A stretch of DNA of 64,000 bases from positions 2,466,096 through 2,530,095 of the forward strand of contig KN832872.1 of the NCBI GenBank assembly GCA_000827325.1, in the 5' to 3' direction. Source of the DNA: Oidiodendron maius Zn. Taxonomy: Eukaryota > Ascomycota > Leotiomycetes > Myxotrichaceae. Shown one piece after another: positions 22,433 through 34,186 of the stretch. The position numbers were made by a program, and so were the translations under genes. Below the pieces are notes generated by a model, which saw nothing but the letters and a program-made list of their open reading frames with translations, ran no database searches and was not told the origin of the DNA. Numbering within the stretch: position 1 is the stretch's first letter; every line of letters starts with the position of its first letter.

Positions 22433-23292
22433 CTACCTCAAGGGACTTGAGATCCTCTTGCACCCAGCGTCGGATTCCGAATACGAAGGCTCCCCATACT
22501 GCTGAACGATGATTATCTAAAACCCCTGCTGTTTCACGAGAGAAAGCCCCAAATTGTATGAGCCCATTCTGGACTACAATATCCTGGCGCTCTTGGCCAA
22601 TTCGATACTTTATTTCAATTATATGTCTCTTCAAAAAATTGTATCTAATCGTGTGGCGGAGTCAAGCCTATCGCATCAACCGGAAGTTCATCTCCGTGTA
22701 CTACATCCGGTAAGATGTTTCGAAGGACAAGGCGTCACTGCCAAAGCCTTGTAGGTATATCCCTTTCTGGGAACATATTCAGCATAATTTTCTAAAACAA
22801 TATTCGCCATGAAACCTAGTGCAGAAGCTGTTCATATAGGTTTCGAAAAAGCTCGAAAATAGCAGCTGGGGTTCCCCGCCCGGTGTCACGCCACTATCCC
22901 GATACCCCGCAGTTGAGCCCGGAAAGAAGCCGAGGCGCAGGAACATCTCCCGATGACTACACATCTAAAGCAACAAAGACGACGTTTTCTTCGTGTTCAG
23001 TTTCTAGAAATCTAACCGTACTGTACTAGAGACTATTAGTTCAGGAAGGTAAACGGGCTTTACGTGTCGACTCTGCCGGTAGTCACTGGAGAGAACAAAG
23101 GGCCGAGAATCGTCTGATAGTGATCGTTACATCCAAACCACTTCCCGAGAGACCCGGTGCAGATCTTAAACAATAGCTCAGTTGATAACGAATCAGCCAA
23201 GCCCTTTGAGCAAGTAAAATTCTCAGCCCGCATACAATACCGTTCTCACCACACCTAGCGGACAAAGCGAAGCAGACAGTTAGGTGTATAAA
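22433..23292. other. Intergenic upstream of SDR gene
   Basis: I see no supported gene. The right part is the presumptive promoter of the dehydrogenase at 23293. Confidence 0.45.
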
Positions 23293-24209
23293 ATGTCCCA
23301 GCGGCTGAAAGGCAAGGTAGCTATCGTCACGGGTGCATCATCCGGGGTCGGTCGAGCAATATCGCTGCGATACGCTGAAGAGGGAGCGTACGTAGTGTGT
23401 GCCGACCTGAATCCGCTGTCGCTATCTGCTGAAGGAGAATCGGTAGGGGCAACACATGACATGATCAATATGAATGGAGGTCGAAGTATTAGCGTTGAAG
23501 TCGATGTTGGCGACTCTCAAAGTGTTCAAGATATGATACAGGTAGCTGTGAAGGAGTTTGGCAGAGTTGATGTGTGAGTACCTACGCCTTCACGACTTTG
23601 CGTCTCCTGGAAATCTCATTTTGACGGGACTCTAGGATGTGCAACAATGCAGGCATCGCGCTGGAAGCTAAATCACCACGACCTTTAGGCATATGGGAGA
23701 CACCCGACGAGCAGTTCGACCAGACCATTCAAGTAAATCTAAGAGGAGTATTCTTGGGCTGCAAATATTCAGGCGCGCAGATGATCAACCAGAAGCCGCA
23801 CCCAAGTGGCGATAGAGGCTGGATCATCAACACTGCATCTATCTTGGGTCTGGTCGGGTCCTATGGAACTTCATCGTATTCAGCTGCAAAGGGTGGCGTA
23901 GTAAACCTCACGCGGACTGCTGCATTGGACTTTGCGCCTCATCGAATCCACTGCAATGCAATCTGCCCTGGCTGTGAGTCGATCTTCGGACATTTTTGAA
24001 TCTGCTAATATTTGACCAAAGACACCGATACTGCGATGATAGCGAATCTGTCAAAAGAAAACCTGGGAAAGATATCGCTTATGCAACCGTTCAACGGACT
24101 AGGCAATCCTGATGATATTGCTAGTGTGGCGGTCTTTCTTGCAAGCGACGATGCAAAATGGGTTACGGGTATCTCGATGGCGGTTGACGGAGGCTATACT
24201 TGTCAATAA
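23293..24209 (+). CDS. Short-chain dehydrogenase/reductase (classical SDR), 268 aa
   Basis: This is an NAD(P)-dependent oxidoreductase. Exons 23293-23573, 23636-23973 and 24022-24209 sum to 807 nt. The Rossmann glycine motif T-G-A-S-S-G-V-G is at residues 13-20, the structural N-N-A-G at 97-100, catalytic Ser at about 162, and Tyr175/Lys179 in Y-S-A-A-K. P-G-Y-T-D-T spans the second splice junction, and the C-terminal M-A-V-D-G-G-Y-T motif is present. An acidic residue after beta-2 (C-A-D-L-N) suggests NAD(H) preference. ATG at 23293 is chosen because the upstream in-frame start is GTG. Both introns (62 and 48 nt) have standard borders. It converges with the decarboxylase-like gene downstream. 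The substrate cannot be inferred. Confidence 0.9.
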
Positions 24210-24788
24210 TGAGATAATACAACGGCTTCTCTGTCTTTAACCCATATATTCAATCAAGCTCTAAGTATACGTACTGGCTCTACTTTCGCTAGTCACTTCG
24301 TTGCATTTCATATCTTCAAATAACCTCTCCAGCAGACTTTTGTCTAACCTTCAGTACTCTGTACGTCATTTCGGAGCGCGTTTGTCGTTCTTCATGTGAA
24401 TTCCCAACTCTTGAGGCCATACAAGCCTTCCCGAGACTAATCCAATCTTCATATTTACCATTCGGAAGCACCTGGTATAAGGCATCCTTGCCCCAGCCAC
24501 CCTTTATACAAGCTCGGTATTACCCCGAGGGTGTCGTCCGGTACAGGCTTCGTTACAACAGCAGGTTGCGCGGCCCCCTCCTGGTGAAGGACAAGGTACC
24601 AGGCCCAGATCCATTGCAAGAACGCCCGCGGGATAAACCTATATAGAAAAAGCGACTCTGTACTAGACCCCACGTTCTCCACAGACTGAGCTATGGATAT
24701 TCAATACAGAACTAATACAACGAAAGGCTCGATCTTAATATTTTCGTACTGCTCTAGAGGGGTATTATGATACTTAGCTACGAGTAAT
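24210..24788. other. Convergent intergenic region (SDR / CMD-like)
   Basis: This is the 3' space between two convergent genes. No gene is seen; a short minus frame at 24455-24682 lacks motifs. Confidence 0.5.
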
Positions 24789-25392
24789 CTATACCCTTCT
24801 AGCCCACTTCTTAGCCTTCTCATAATCGCCTTTAGCCCCTTCATCAATAGATACCCTGATCACAGTTGCAACGCGTGACCATGTATAGCAAAACCCCTAT
24901 AATAAAGTATTATTATATAGTCGTAGCTCAGCTCCGCGAGAGAATACTTGCTTGCATTGTCAAAATTTCGATAATTTCTCTTTCATTAAAGTACCTCTTT
25001 AATTCCTCGAATGTCCTCTCGCTCACGTCCGGATGCTTGATAACCTCGGACAGAAATACCAACATAGATGATTCAGCTTCGCTCCACATCGATCCATTTA
25101 GATCATGGTTTAGAAGTGCGTTAATCTGAGACTCAGTGCAGCCAGCCTTTCGTCCGCCTTCGATATGACGACTCCACATATATTGACAACTCATTGTACG
25201 CGCGCAATGTAACATTAGGAGCTCTCTTGTTTTCACAGGTAAAGATACCGACGATATACAGGCTATACCCAGTGAAATCATGGGCTGTAATACAGCAGGC
25301 GAGTGCACCCACATGCGGAGCATATTTGCTCTTGGAAGGTCTGTTGGGTATGTTGAAGGCGGAGGGTAGCTGAGCCGCTCACTAGAATCCAT
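24789..25392 (-). CDS. Carboxymuconolactone decarboxylase/AhpD-like protein, 182 aa
   Basis: Exon 1 is 25392-24952 (147 codons) and exon 2 is 24896-24789 (35 codons plus stop). Family features are P-V-K-T-R-E-L-L-M-L-H-C-A-R, then C-Q-Y-M-W-S-R-H with its conserved Tyr-x-Trp-x-x-His, and a C-terminal E-I-I-E-I-L-T-M-Q joined to G-F-C-Y-T-W-S-R-V. The CMD fold includes ring-fission decarboxylases and alkylhydroperoxidase-like proteins; many fungal members work in secondary metabolism or aromatic catabolism. The single 55-nt intron starts with GC (CAA|GCAAGT) and ends TATAG. No GT donor restores the frame, so a GC-AG intron is the best reading. It is convergent with the SDR, which may act on related small molecules. 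Confidence 0.85.
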
Positions 25393-26730
25393 GATAGTGT
25401 AGTAAAAGAGGAATACTGCTCAATGCAGATGAAATATGCGTCAGACAGAGGAACGGATTACCCTACCTTTATGTACTTATGAAAGGGCCAGATTAGAAGT
25501 GCATTGTAGTTGACGAAATACTCCAAGCGCTGAGTCAGATCAACTTTTTGCTAGTCGTGGAGCTCGTGCTAGAATCTCAGAGGGTAGACATATAAGAGTC
25601 GAGGAGGGATCGGGTCTAACTCCGACTTCAGTTGACTAATTGACTAATTTACCGGAAAAATGAACTAGTTTATGAAGCAGATTCAGCTAGCTACTTTATA
25701 TATTCCGATTTCGATTCGAAGCATAGATGGTAAGATATGTCCAAGTCAATGTAAACGGGGTATGACTCAGCTCTAGCCATGCCATAAAAACGCGTCTTCA
25801 AATTACCGCACCTATATCTATCCAGGTTGTCGAAAGGGAAATTGTTCGATGCTATAGGGCTGGCTCGTGCATGGCTCCTTGTTATGTGTTTTGCTGGCAT
25901 AGCAAGGACAAGCATAAGGCTGAGTTGTTAATTGCTTTCCTTTAGACGGTAAGGAACGTTACGTCTTGCATCCCTCATTTGTAAACATCCTCGCATCTAC
26001 ATGACCCGGGCCTAATTTCCCATGAACAATTCCTTTAATAGGTTGGCTTGATTGGTGCGGATCGCATCAATCTAGACTGCCTGGTCCTTACCCCTATCTC
26101 GTATGCGCTGTAACGCCACCTCTAGGTTCTCGTTAACTTTATAGTCAATACCGTTATGACAACTGTTTCTCTGTAGATTAATTTGCCCACACATAGAATA
26201 AAACAGCGTACTGAAGGCTCTCGCTCAGTTTTGACTTTCTGAGTGTGAATCGCACGAGAGTAAAAGAGGCTGATCAAGTCTCAATCTCAATCCATCTAAG
26301 CTCTTCGAGAGGATTTACTAGGTTGAGGCCTTAATAGACGGAGCTTACCATTTTGAAGAGTAGATTTTTTGATCGATTATATTTGGTTGTGTGGTTTGGG
26401 TTGAGCCTCCAGCAACTCAAAACTCTTGCTATAAAGTTGAACATTAACCCTAAGCTCTCAAAAGTAAGGCAGGCCAGGCGCTCTGCTATATCCAGTCATT
26501 GAATCCCAATGCGAGGCTTTGCAACGACGAAAACTTGGCGCTGTAGCCTACCAGAGTGTTAGCATCAGCGCATCAGGAAATGAGCTTTATGTGAAGTGTC
26601 TTGATATAATACGCGGATTTAGGAGACTTTAAGGCCGCTTTAGCGAATCTAACTAATACTAGAGCAGTAAAGTAGCACAGGGTTGTGCTAGACCCCACTT
26701 ATTCCGCCAAGTATCCGATTATCTCTGCCG
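25393..26730. other. Intergenic, no gene seen
   Basis: There is no supported gene or repeat in this stretch. Confidence 0.5.
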
Positions 26731-27201
26731 TTATTTATGTCTTCTCCTGTTGTCCTTGCCAGGAACACCTTTCGCGATGTGCTTAAATCTTCCTGCAATT
26801 AGATTGCGCCCTAAATCGTAAGTCGCCTTACTGTTTCTTTTGGACAGACGATATTGAGAAAATCGGCACCCTAGAAGTAGACATAGCCAAAAAGCCCAGC
26901 AACAACCACCTAAGCCCACGAGGAGTAACACTGTGGTAATTGATGTAGAGCGGTATCCAAATGGACGGCGTGTTAAGCCGTTGAATTCGAAAGATGCAGG
27001 GGGAAGGTGGCGATTCGAGCCTTTTATGACGACGCCGAAGTAAGGGGAAATGTGGTAGCTGAGCCATGGAGAATTTTCATTGCTATAGCAGTAAGGGATC
27101 AAGTGCAGAAGTTCCCCAAGCCAAACTTTCACAGGGGGACTTAGCAGGACAAATTTAATGGAACATATGTCAATGAGATGATAAGCAAAATATGGAAGCA
27201 A
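26731..27201 (-). CDS. Hypothetical membrane-protein fragment, 156 aa
   Basis: I do not recognise this frame. It is open for 156 codons. A strongly hydrophobic segment around TSITTVLLLVGLGGCCWAFW is followed by a basic tail (R-L-S-K-R-N-S-K, ending D-N-R-R-R-H-K), as in a single-pass protein with a cytosolic C-terminus. The N-terminal part is Tyr/Pro/Ser-rich without a normal signal peptide. It may be the last exon of a decayed gene or a chance frame; upstream exons were not found. Confidence 0.25.
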   Translation of the reverse strand: MLPYFAYHLIDICSIKFVLLSPPVKVWLGELLHLIPYCYSNENSPWLSYHISPYFGVVIKGSNRHLPPASFEFNGLTRRPFGYRSTSITTVLLLVGLGGCCWAFWLCLLLGCRFSQYRLSKRNSKATYDLGRNLIAGRFKHIAKGVPGKDNRRRHK

Positions 27202-27909
27202 TCAATAACACACAGTCAATATGTTATCGACAACAGGAATATTTTATCTACTAAAACTTGATTTTTGAGCTCTGTGGATAGAGGCATTATGACATTGACT
27301 CGAATATCATTTCGCCTATTGTTGTATTTTAACAGAAATCGTAACGTTAAGGAAATCCTTCTTTATCCGCCTCGTCATGCGTCTCGAACCGCCTGTTCTC
27401 CTCTATCTCTAACTTCTAGCAAATCACTTGCAGCAGCACGTAATTACAACAATAAATCTGCAAGAATCACGTCCAGAGTATGTACGGCATCGCCGCTCGG
27501 AAACAAGGCATGTGAGAGGCAGGAATTGTGCGTCAAGGCACGTGCCAAAGCAGATGCAGAGTCTTAAAGAAGTCGTCTCGTTGCTTTTCACAATTCGGCA
27601 TTCAATAAATATTCTTTAACATCATCATCTATATCATAAAAGCAGGAAATGGAGCGGACTAATATATTCAACATTCATCAAAGCCAGAGGTAGCTCTTCT
27701 AGTTACGCTAGCAATCCCTCGGCACGATCAAAGTTTCTGCTCTCCTGGCCGAACACCGCTCACCTTGTCGACATGCATCTTGTCGTGTCGGCAGCTTGTT
27801 CTTTCAATCTAAATTCATCATATATGCTCAATGCCCTACTAGCATGCTACATTTGTTGATTTAGCATCTGGGACCAAGCAAATAGCCACTCCACTGCCGC
27901 CACAAGACC
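27202..27909. other. Intergenic downstream of amidase
   Basis: No gene is seen. A plus-strand frame at 27265-27567 has no family features. Confidence 0.5.
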
Positions 27910-29661
27910 TTATAATCTCGCATGAGGGTACTCTCTCCTCTTAACCACGTTATCAATGATCGTCATGGCTTGGAGGAGCCTCCTCTCCTGCAACCGCGGA
28001 GCAACCACTTGGATGGATAATGTCGTGTTGAGATACACCCGCCTATCAATGGTATTCTTGTCCCCTATACGTACCACGTTAGCAAATCATCTTCCGTATC
28101 AAACCATCCCTGGCATAAGTTGCAGATGAAGTGACTTACATAACTTCCTATTATACTCATCCCAGCTACCCAGCGGCTCGCTATTGCCGGTCCGTTCATC
28201 GTGCAGGTCCTCTTCTGTGAACTCTCTTATCGGCAACGTGCCAGCAGGATAGTCCAGCAGCACGAAGCTGCTGGTGTAACCCACGCCATTCCAGCGGTCA
28301 ATCGGCGGCACCGGATGCGGCGCTACAGGACAGATAAATGCGTCGATGCGTCGTCCCTTGGCATCCGTCCAAATCTTAAGCATCTCCGCCTCCAGCGCCT
28401 CCTTGTGCGCGTGGATCGCCACGAGTCCGCCCATCTTTATCATCTTCCCCCTCTTTAGCCGCAGACTTAGCCACTCGATCAACGGCTCACCTGTCTTCTC
28501 CAGCAGGTCAAACATGTAGTTCGCTCCGCCCATCGTAAAGAACTCGTTCACAAGTGACGGGCACTCCTCGAGCGCCGGAGCGTCGATCTCCACGACTTCC
28601 ATGCCCTGTGATCTCAACATCTGCACCGTCTCATCCAGGACCTTCTTCACCGGCGGTAACGGCTCGATCACCCTGTCGCTCCGGAGCACGCCGATGAGCA
28701 TCTTCCCCTCCTGGCCAGCCGTGCCCTGCTCTTCCCATCCGCCATACACAACCTCCGAATCTCTCTCCCACGGCGCCGCGCCTGCCACCGCTGAGAGGAA
28801 CAACTCGCAGTCCCGCAGACTTGTTGCGATCGGCCCTGCGCTCGCATTCAACGCGATGCCTGCGCCGCCGGGCCTCGATCCGGTTTCCTGCCCCGCGAAG
28901 GGTACCCGCCCGCGCGACGGCTTCACGCCATACACGCCATTGCACATCGCGGGGATGCGGATGCTGCCACCAATGTCAGTGCCGACGCCGAGCACGCTGC
29001 CGCGCAGGGCGATCAGTGCGCCTTCGCCGCCGCTGCTGCCGCCTGCGGTAACATGCCGGTTACATGGGTTGAGCACCCGGCCGAAGACGTTGTTATCCGA
29101 GTCCAGCGCCATGAGCGTCTGCGGCACGTTGGTCTTACAGTACAGCACGGCGCCCTGCTGCAGGAGCACATCCACGAGGAGTGAGTTCTCCTGCGCCGGG
29201 TTCTCGGATAGGCTGGCGATGCCGATGGAGGCGTCGTAGCCTCGCACCTTGAATGTGTCCTTGAGGGAGATGGGGACGCCATGTAATGGACCAAGCGTCT
29301 TGCTTGTGCGGGCGTATTCCTCGTCGAGGAATTTAGCACGGACGAGGGCGTCATCAAAGAAGATCTCAGTCAGGCAGTTGGTGAGCTGGTGGGCGATGGC
29401 AGCCCGTTTGCAGAAGGCGAGGGCCACAGCGTGGGCAGTATAGGTGCGGGAGCGGATTGCAGCGGCGAGGGAGGTGGCATCGTGCTGGGAGGTGATCTCG
29501 TGCTCCAGGGGCGTCAGGATAGAAGAATTACTGGGAATGGAGAGCACAGAGAGGGGTGCTGGATGAGGGACGGTGATTCGCCATTGGTGAGGGATGAGGG
29601 CGTTCTGTGCGGCCTTTTTGCGCGCGGCAATGGCCTTATAGGGAGCATCTGGAGAGGTCAT
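27910..29661 (-). CDS. Amidase-signature family hydrolase (fungal acetamidase type), 558 aa
   Basis: This enzyme hydrolyses carboxamide bonds to acid plus ammonia. Exon 1 is 29661-28140 and exon 2 is 28064-27910 (sum 1677 nt, intron 75 nt). The Ser-cisSer-Lys triad is visible as Lys134 in I-S-L-K-D, Ser209 in G-G-S-S-G-G and nucleophile Ser233 in D-I-G-G-S-I-R. The spacings (75 and 24 residues) are those of fatty-acid amide hydrolase-like enzymes. The intron joins D-E-Y-N-R-K-L-W to a second exon with Y-L-N-T-T-L-S-I-Q-V-V-A-P-R-L-Q-E, the usual C-terminus. I chose the internal ATG at 29661 because MTSPDAPYKAIAARKKAAQ is the normal family start; an ATG at 29742 would add 27 residues. The coding region is GC-richer than its surroundings and intact. 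It may provide nitrogen from amides or modify a metabolite. Confidence 0.92.
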
Positions 29662-30452
29662 TCTAGGGCTGGCGAAAGGAACGTGTAGAATGCAGATGCC
29701 CTGAAGGTGGGAGTGGCGAGAACTTATACTACCTCGGCTCATAAACTAAGCTTGGTCCTGTACGTAAGTCGTATTAGGTCAATCAGGCTGGCCGACACAG
29801 CAAAAATTGTACTGAACACAGAGCCATGGGACTTCCGTACGGGGATTATAGCTGTCACAGATGTAGTATCCATTGCTATGCCAAGGATATGAATGGTTGC
29901 GTGAAGCCAAATTATGTGTATGAAAGTCCTCAATGTCAAAGCAGACGATTCAGATCACGTCCATTAGTATCCACTACATACATTGAGAGACTAGCAAAAT
30001 GCGGGAATGTCTCTGAAATGTGAATGCGGGGAAAGTAGTCCCAGTCACAGGGCGTAGAGCTAGGAATTTAATAAGGCAAACTTTAGTCGAAAGAAGAGGC
30101 AGACTTTGCAGGTTGAGAAGGTGGTGTTATCGTAGAAACAAACTTCTGAGATGGACTACGTCGAATAAGGGTCCTATTGACCATATGGATATGCCAGGAG
30201 ACTAAGCAGCTGAATATGTGCCTCAAAACTTTCCCGTCGGAGGCTTTTCATCCACCTTTCGTCCGTATTCTCATTCTTAGTACGCACGACTAGATTTTAG
30301 GTCTGACTCGGCATCACAGAGTCGGTGGCTTTAGTATACGCAGTGAGTAATGGTTCGACAAAACCTATTTAAGTTATTGCCTCTTGATATCATTCATGAA
30401 AGCGTGGCTTATGGCTATATTTTAAAGAGACAAGATAGCAGAGCGAGACAAT
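29662..30452. other. Intergenic between amidase and GST pseudogene (divergent)
   Basis: This is the upstream space of two divergent genes. No additional gene is seen; short frames at 29707-30205 lack motifs. Confidence 0.5.
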
Positions 30453-31397
30453 ATGGCTGTAGCCGGCAGAAAACCCATCGACCTGTACTCCATTGGTAAG
30501 CATCTCCCTATTTGGGTGCCATGTCTCTGATTCTCTATCCTAGCATTTCTAAACGCTCCAAATCCATCGAAAGTAGCGATCATTCTCGAAGAATTGGGGT
30601 TGGAATTTAATATCATCCTTCTTGACAGATCTACAGATAAAAGGAAGCCTTACACCAATCTCAATCCGAATGGGCGGACACCTGCCATCGTCGATCATAA
30701 TCATGCCGAATTCGTGCTATAGGAGGTAAGCAACTTCAAACGCAGACATAAATAAGTAACAAGGGTTAACAGAGAGCAGACAATCGCTATAATTCAATAC
30801 CTAATCGAAAAATACGACGCCACTAGTCGATAGACCTACACTATAGGTCTAGAGAAGTATCTTGTGAACCAGTGGCTCTTATTCCAGGCCAGTAGTCAGG
30901 GCGTGTATTTTGGTCAAGGCAGTCAGCAGCAAACCCTCGAGACTTTGGACCCAACTGATGAATGAAATCTAGCTATCTGGTTCAGTCACGGCTGACTCGA
31001 AAAACTCCCCTCGGCCATTTCCCGCTTCCGTAAAGAAGTTCGACGAGTATTGGAGGCCTTTGATGTTGCGCTTGAGAGAAGAATATCTCGTCCGAGATAA
31101 ACTCACGATTTCAGATTTGAGTTTTGTGCCTTGGAATAGCATTATTCCAGTATGTCGCTTCGATTTATCTGTTCAATATTTAATACCTCCTGTGCTTATA
31201 AACATATCTCAATGGACAAGTAATTCAGAGAGTGGACTTGTGACTAACGAAACCATATACAGTTCGCATGTATGGAAGATACAGAATGGGTAACTAAAGG
31301 TTTCCCGAACGTTGACAGGTGGATGAAGGAAATGATGGAAAGAGAGTCAGTGAAAACTGTGCTTATAAAGAAAGAGTTGCTATCCAAGCCTTTGTAA
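30453..31397 (+). pseudogene. Glutathione S-transferase, decayed
   Basis: The frame starts MAVAGRKPIDLYSI, enters an intron at GTAAGC, and resumes with F-L-N-A-P-N-P-S-K-V-A-I-I-L-E-E-L-G-L-E-F and N-P-N-G-R-T-P-A-I-V-D, a GST N-terminal thioredoxin fold of the fungal Ure2-like type. A TAG at 30720-30722 replaces the Trp expected in V-L-W-E. Further stops follow Y-D-A-T-S-R and D-P-T-D-E. There is a one-base frame change before E-E-Y-L-V-R-D-K-L-T-I-S-D-L-S-F-V-P-W-N, the GST C-terminal helix. The final exon ends at TAA 31397. Several lesions mean it cannot make a full enzyme. Most nonsense codons are explained by single C-to-T/G-to-A changes. It converges with the protease gene. Confidence 0.8.
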
Positions 31398-31721
31398 GTT
31401 TGTTAGACTTCTGGATATGGATAGTTCTAACTTTTTATACTTCTTTTGCTATAACAACTGCACTGGGTTTTTAGAAGGATAAATGGATGGTTAAATTGGA
31501 GTATGACGAGACGGACGTAGATTACTAAAGTAGTATATTAATATAATCTTACTTACGTTATTTAGGTCACGTATAAAGCTCTAGACAAAGGAAATAGGCA
31601 TCAACTTGCCTGAAACTTTAAGAGGAATATAAGCCTTGTTATGGACCATGGCTTAGTAATAGCAGAAGCAAATATTCAACCTATTTAATATTCAAAATCG
31701 CAAAAAAGCGAAATAATCCAA
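31398..31721. other. Convergent 3' intergenic region
   Basis: This is the space between the GST pseudogene and the protease stop. Nothing else is seen. Confidence 0.5.
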
Positions 31722-34186
31722 TCAAGGAAGACTCAAAAAGTACTCCTTCATACTTGGGTAGTTTGGTGTTCCAAGACCTGTCACAGGATCCCATCTATAT
31801 AGCATTTAGTTAGTCAACTTGTGTCGAAGATTGTCTAACAGCAATTCAAGGACTTACCCAGGAGCAGCCGAGAAGCCGTTGGTTCCGCAGCCGGGGTTGC
31901 TACCTTCGGTGATATCATTGAGGATACCTGGATTGAGGTACAGTGCCGGGTTAATGAATCCAACCGGTCCTTTGCTATGGGCGATACGCTCATCGATGAT
32001 ACGATTTATAATCGAGGCAAAAATTGGAGCACCTAGGATCTGTCAATATGTATTGGTACGATTGTGGTCAGACGGTACATACTTGCACTCGTCCCATCGA
32101 TGTGGGAACGTCTTCCGTTGACGACGGCAATGATGTTTTGACCATTTGCTGAGACATCCGGATATGCACGGCCGAGACGGTTGTAGACGCCGCCATTGGC
32201 ACCAAAGCTGTCGTTTCCAGAATAGTATGCGTAAGGGGGGTTGTGCTCGAGGAAATAGCTGTTGTCGAGGAATGAAGTTAGCGACGCAGATTCAAACAAG
32301 AATATGCAGACTACGACTCACGTTTCAACGGCTTCTTGCTGATAGTCAGCAATGTCGTAGATGTTGCTAAATCCACCTCCAGATGAAAATACCACCGAAC
32401 TGTTACCATACGGGGGGTCGTAGGCAGCAACCTCTGGATCTAAAACAGTTTTCCCAGTATCCACCTTGGTAGCTCCAACGTTGGTGACATATGGGCAACT
32501 GCAGGAGAGGTATTGTGTGTTATTATGACTGCTTTATTACGGTTCCGACCAAAGAACCAGTCCAACTTACGTATTCGGGAATGCAGGGCTGAAAACCTTC
32601 AAGTCTGTTCCCAGACAGCCATTGGCACTGCCGTCACCAGCAGGGCCGGCAACACCGTTGTCCCCAGATGCCACGAGAACGGATACTCCCTGGAGACCGA
32701 GCTTCATAAATCTGAGTAATTCATTGCCTAGTTAGTCAGAGTTACGGAAAGGGTAAGAGGGAACACCATGACTTACTCCATGCACATTCTCTTCTGGTAG
32801 TTTGCGGGGAGATCTTGTTCTTGAAGACCGTAGGAAATTGATATCACGTTAGTGGGCTTGAACGTCCCACACATGACGTTTCCTCCAAATGAAGGATCGA
32901 TGCTCGAGTCATCTCCACATTCGCCATATGCGCAAAATTTACAGTATGACTATCGTGCAAAGAGTAAGCCAGTGAGAAATATGGCAATATTATGAAAAAA
33001 ATACTTACACCATCAATAGCGTCAAGGAATGAGTTGAAACTTCCACCAAGTTGGTACAGTGTAAGGGTCTGAGGATAGACAATCGGGTAGGCCACTTCAA
33101 AGTCAAGATCGGCTTCAGTGCTAGCTTGGTCCACAGTCGTCGTTCCTTTCGCACCGTTAATCAGGTCCGGAATAGGGTGGGTTCCTTGCGGGATATTAGA
33201 CGAATAGTTAGCGAAGAACTTGTTCAAGTCCTCTTGAGCATAGTGGTTTCCTGGCGCAGTAAATATTCCTAGAGAATTATTTGGCTGAGCAGAATTTGAT
33301 TGGGGAAATTTGTACAACGCGCGGAGGCAGTTTGGCGTAATTGATGTATCACAAGCGGACAGATTCGATGTCACGGCCTGTCTCCGTGGAAGCTGCATTG
33401 ACATTGACCTCCGCACATGACTTGTCTTCCAACGGAGAGAGTGTCCGTATTGTCTTTTCGCCTTGCTAGTTGCCGAAGAAGCAGTCGGCAGACCGACACC
33501 GGGATTGATATAATCTATATGGTCTTGGAGATTCCGAGGTACATGGTACCTGTCAGATAAAGTAGCTGTCAGTGTCTCCTAGCCCAAATCTAGTTGCATA
33601 AATTAAACAGAATATTTGAACGTACTGTTCGCAAGCAGTGACAACTTGGCCCGTCTTCGTGTTTGAGTACTTGTAATAGGTTGTCTGCAGAAGATCCTCA
33701 ACATCTTGTGCCTTTGCAGCGAAGACAAGCCATCCCTTATTCTCAGTATGGATGATGCTTGAATCATCAATACCGGCGTCACTCAGCCATTGACGGACGT
33801 TGTCAACAGTTTCGGCTGCTGGAGCAAATGTCTCAGTGATTTCGTCTTCGGTCCAGAATTTTCCATAGTTCGCGGATCCAGGGTGAGAACTATGCCAGAT
33901 AAGTTAGTTATTATTCAACCTTTCCCACACTTGACATGAATAAGTTTTTAATTGAGAAACAGGTGTTGACTAACACATCCATGAGATAGCTATGACCTTG
34001 GTCTAAGTTACTCTGACTTAGTCCAATGCGGACAACTAGGTTTGTGGTCGGGTCAACTCGTCCTAGGTTAACCCATCCCGATAGGGCTGTCTCCCGTTTC
34101 TCATGGACGACATGGCTGCTGGAAGGTATGGCAGCGACAGAGGAAGCGAGCGCGGCTCCCAGAAGGACAAAGGTAGAAGCCTTCAT
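31722..34186 (-). CDS. Secreted S53 sedolisin-type serine-carboxyl protease, 643 aa, nine exons
   Basis: This is an acid-active extracellular protease or tripeptidyl-peptidase with a pro-domain. Exons (minus): 34186-33975, 33889-33626, 33549-33009, 32949-32777, 32711-32571, 32498-32322, 32258-32083, 32032-31858 and 31794-31722; sum 1932 nt, no stop. A signal peptide (MKASTFVLLGAALASSVAA) precedes the pro-domain (Y-L-M-D-V-S-H-P), and a basic linker (about residue 190) precedes the catalytic domain. The catalytic set is complete: Glu304 and Asp308 in E-A-D-L-D, oxyanion Asp414 in S-G-D-N-G, nucleophile Ser560 in D-G-T-S-A-S. A calcium-site motif G-W-D-P-V-T-G-L-G-T-P-N lies near the end. The S-L-G-I-F and I-P-Q-G-T-H-P motifs suggest the aorsin/SedA subgroup. 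The start at 34186 is chosen because the signal peptide begins there. The gene is intact next to a heavily mutated block. Confidence 0.95.

Noticed and set aside
24866-25129. Plus-strand frame within the CMD-like gene region
   Set aside because: It is antisense to the conserved CMD exon.
27265-27567. Plus-strand 100-residue frame
   Set aside because: Its composition is random and it has no motifs.
28601-29239. Long plus-strand frame opposite the amidase
   Set aside because: It is a shadow of the GC-rich amidase coding strand, which has the full catalytic triad. The antisense frame has no motifs.
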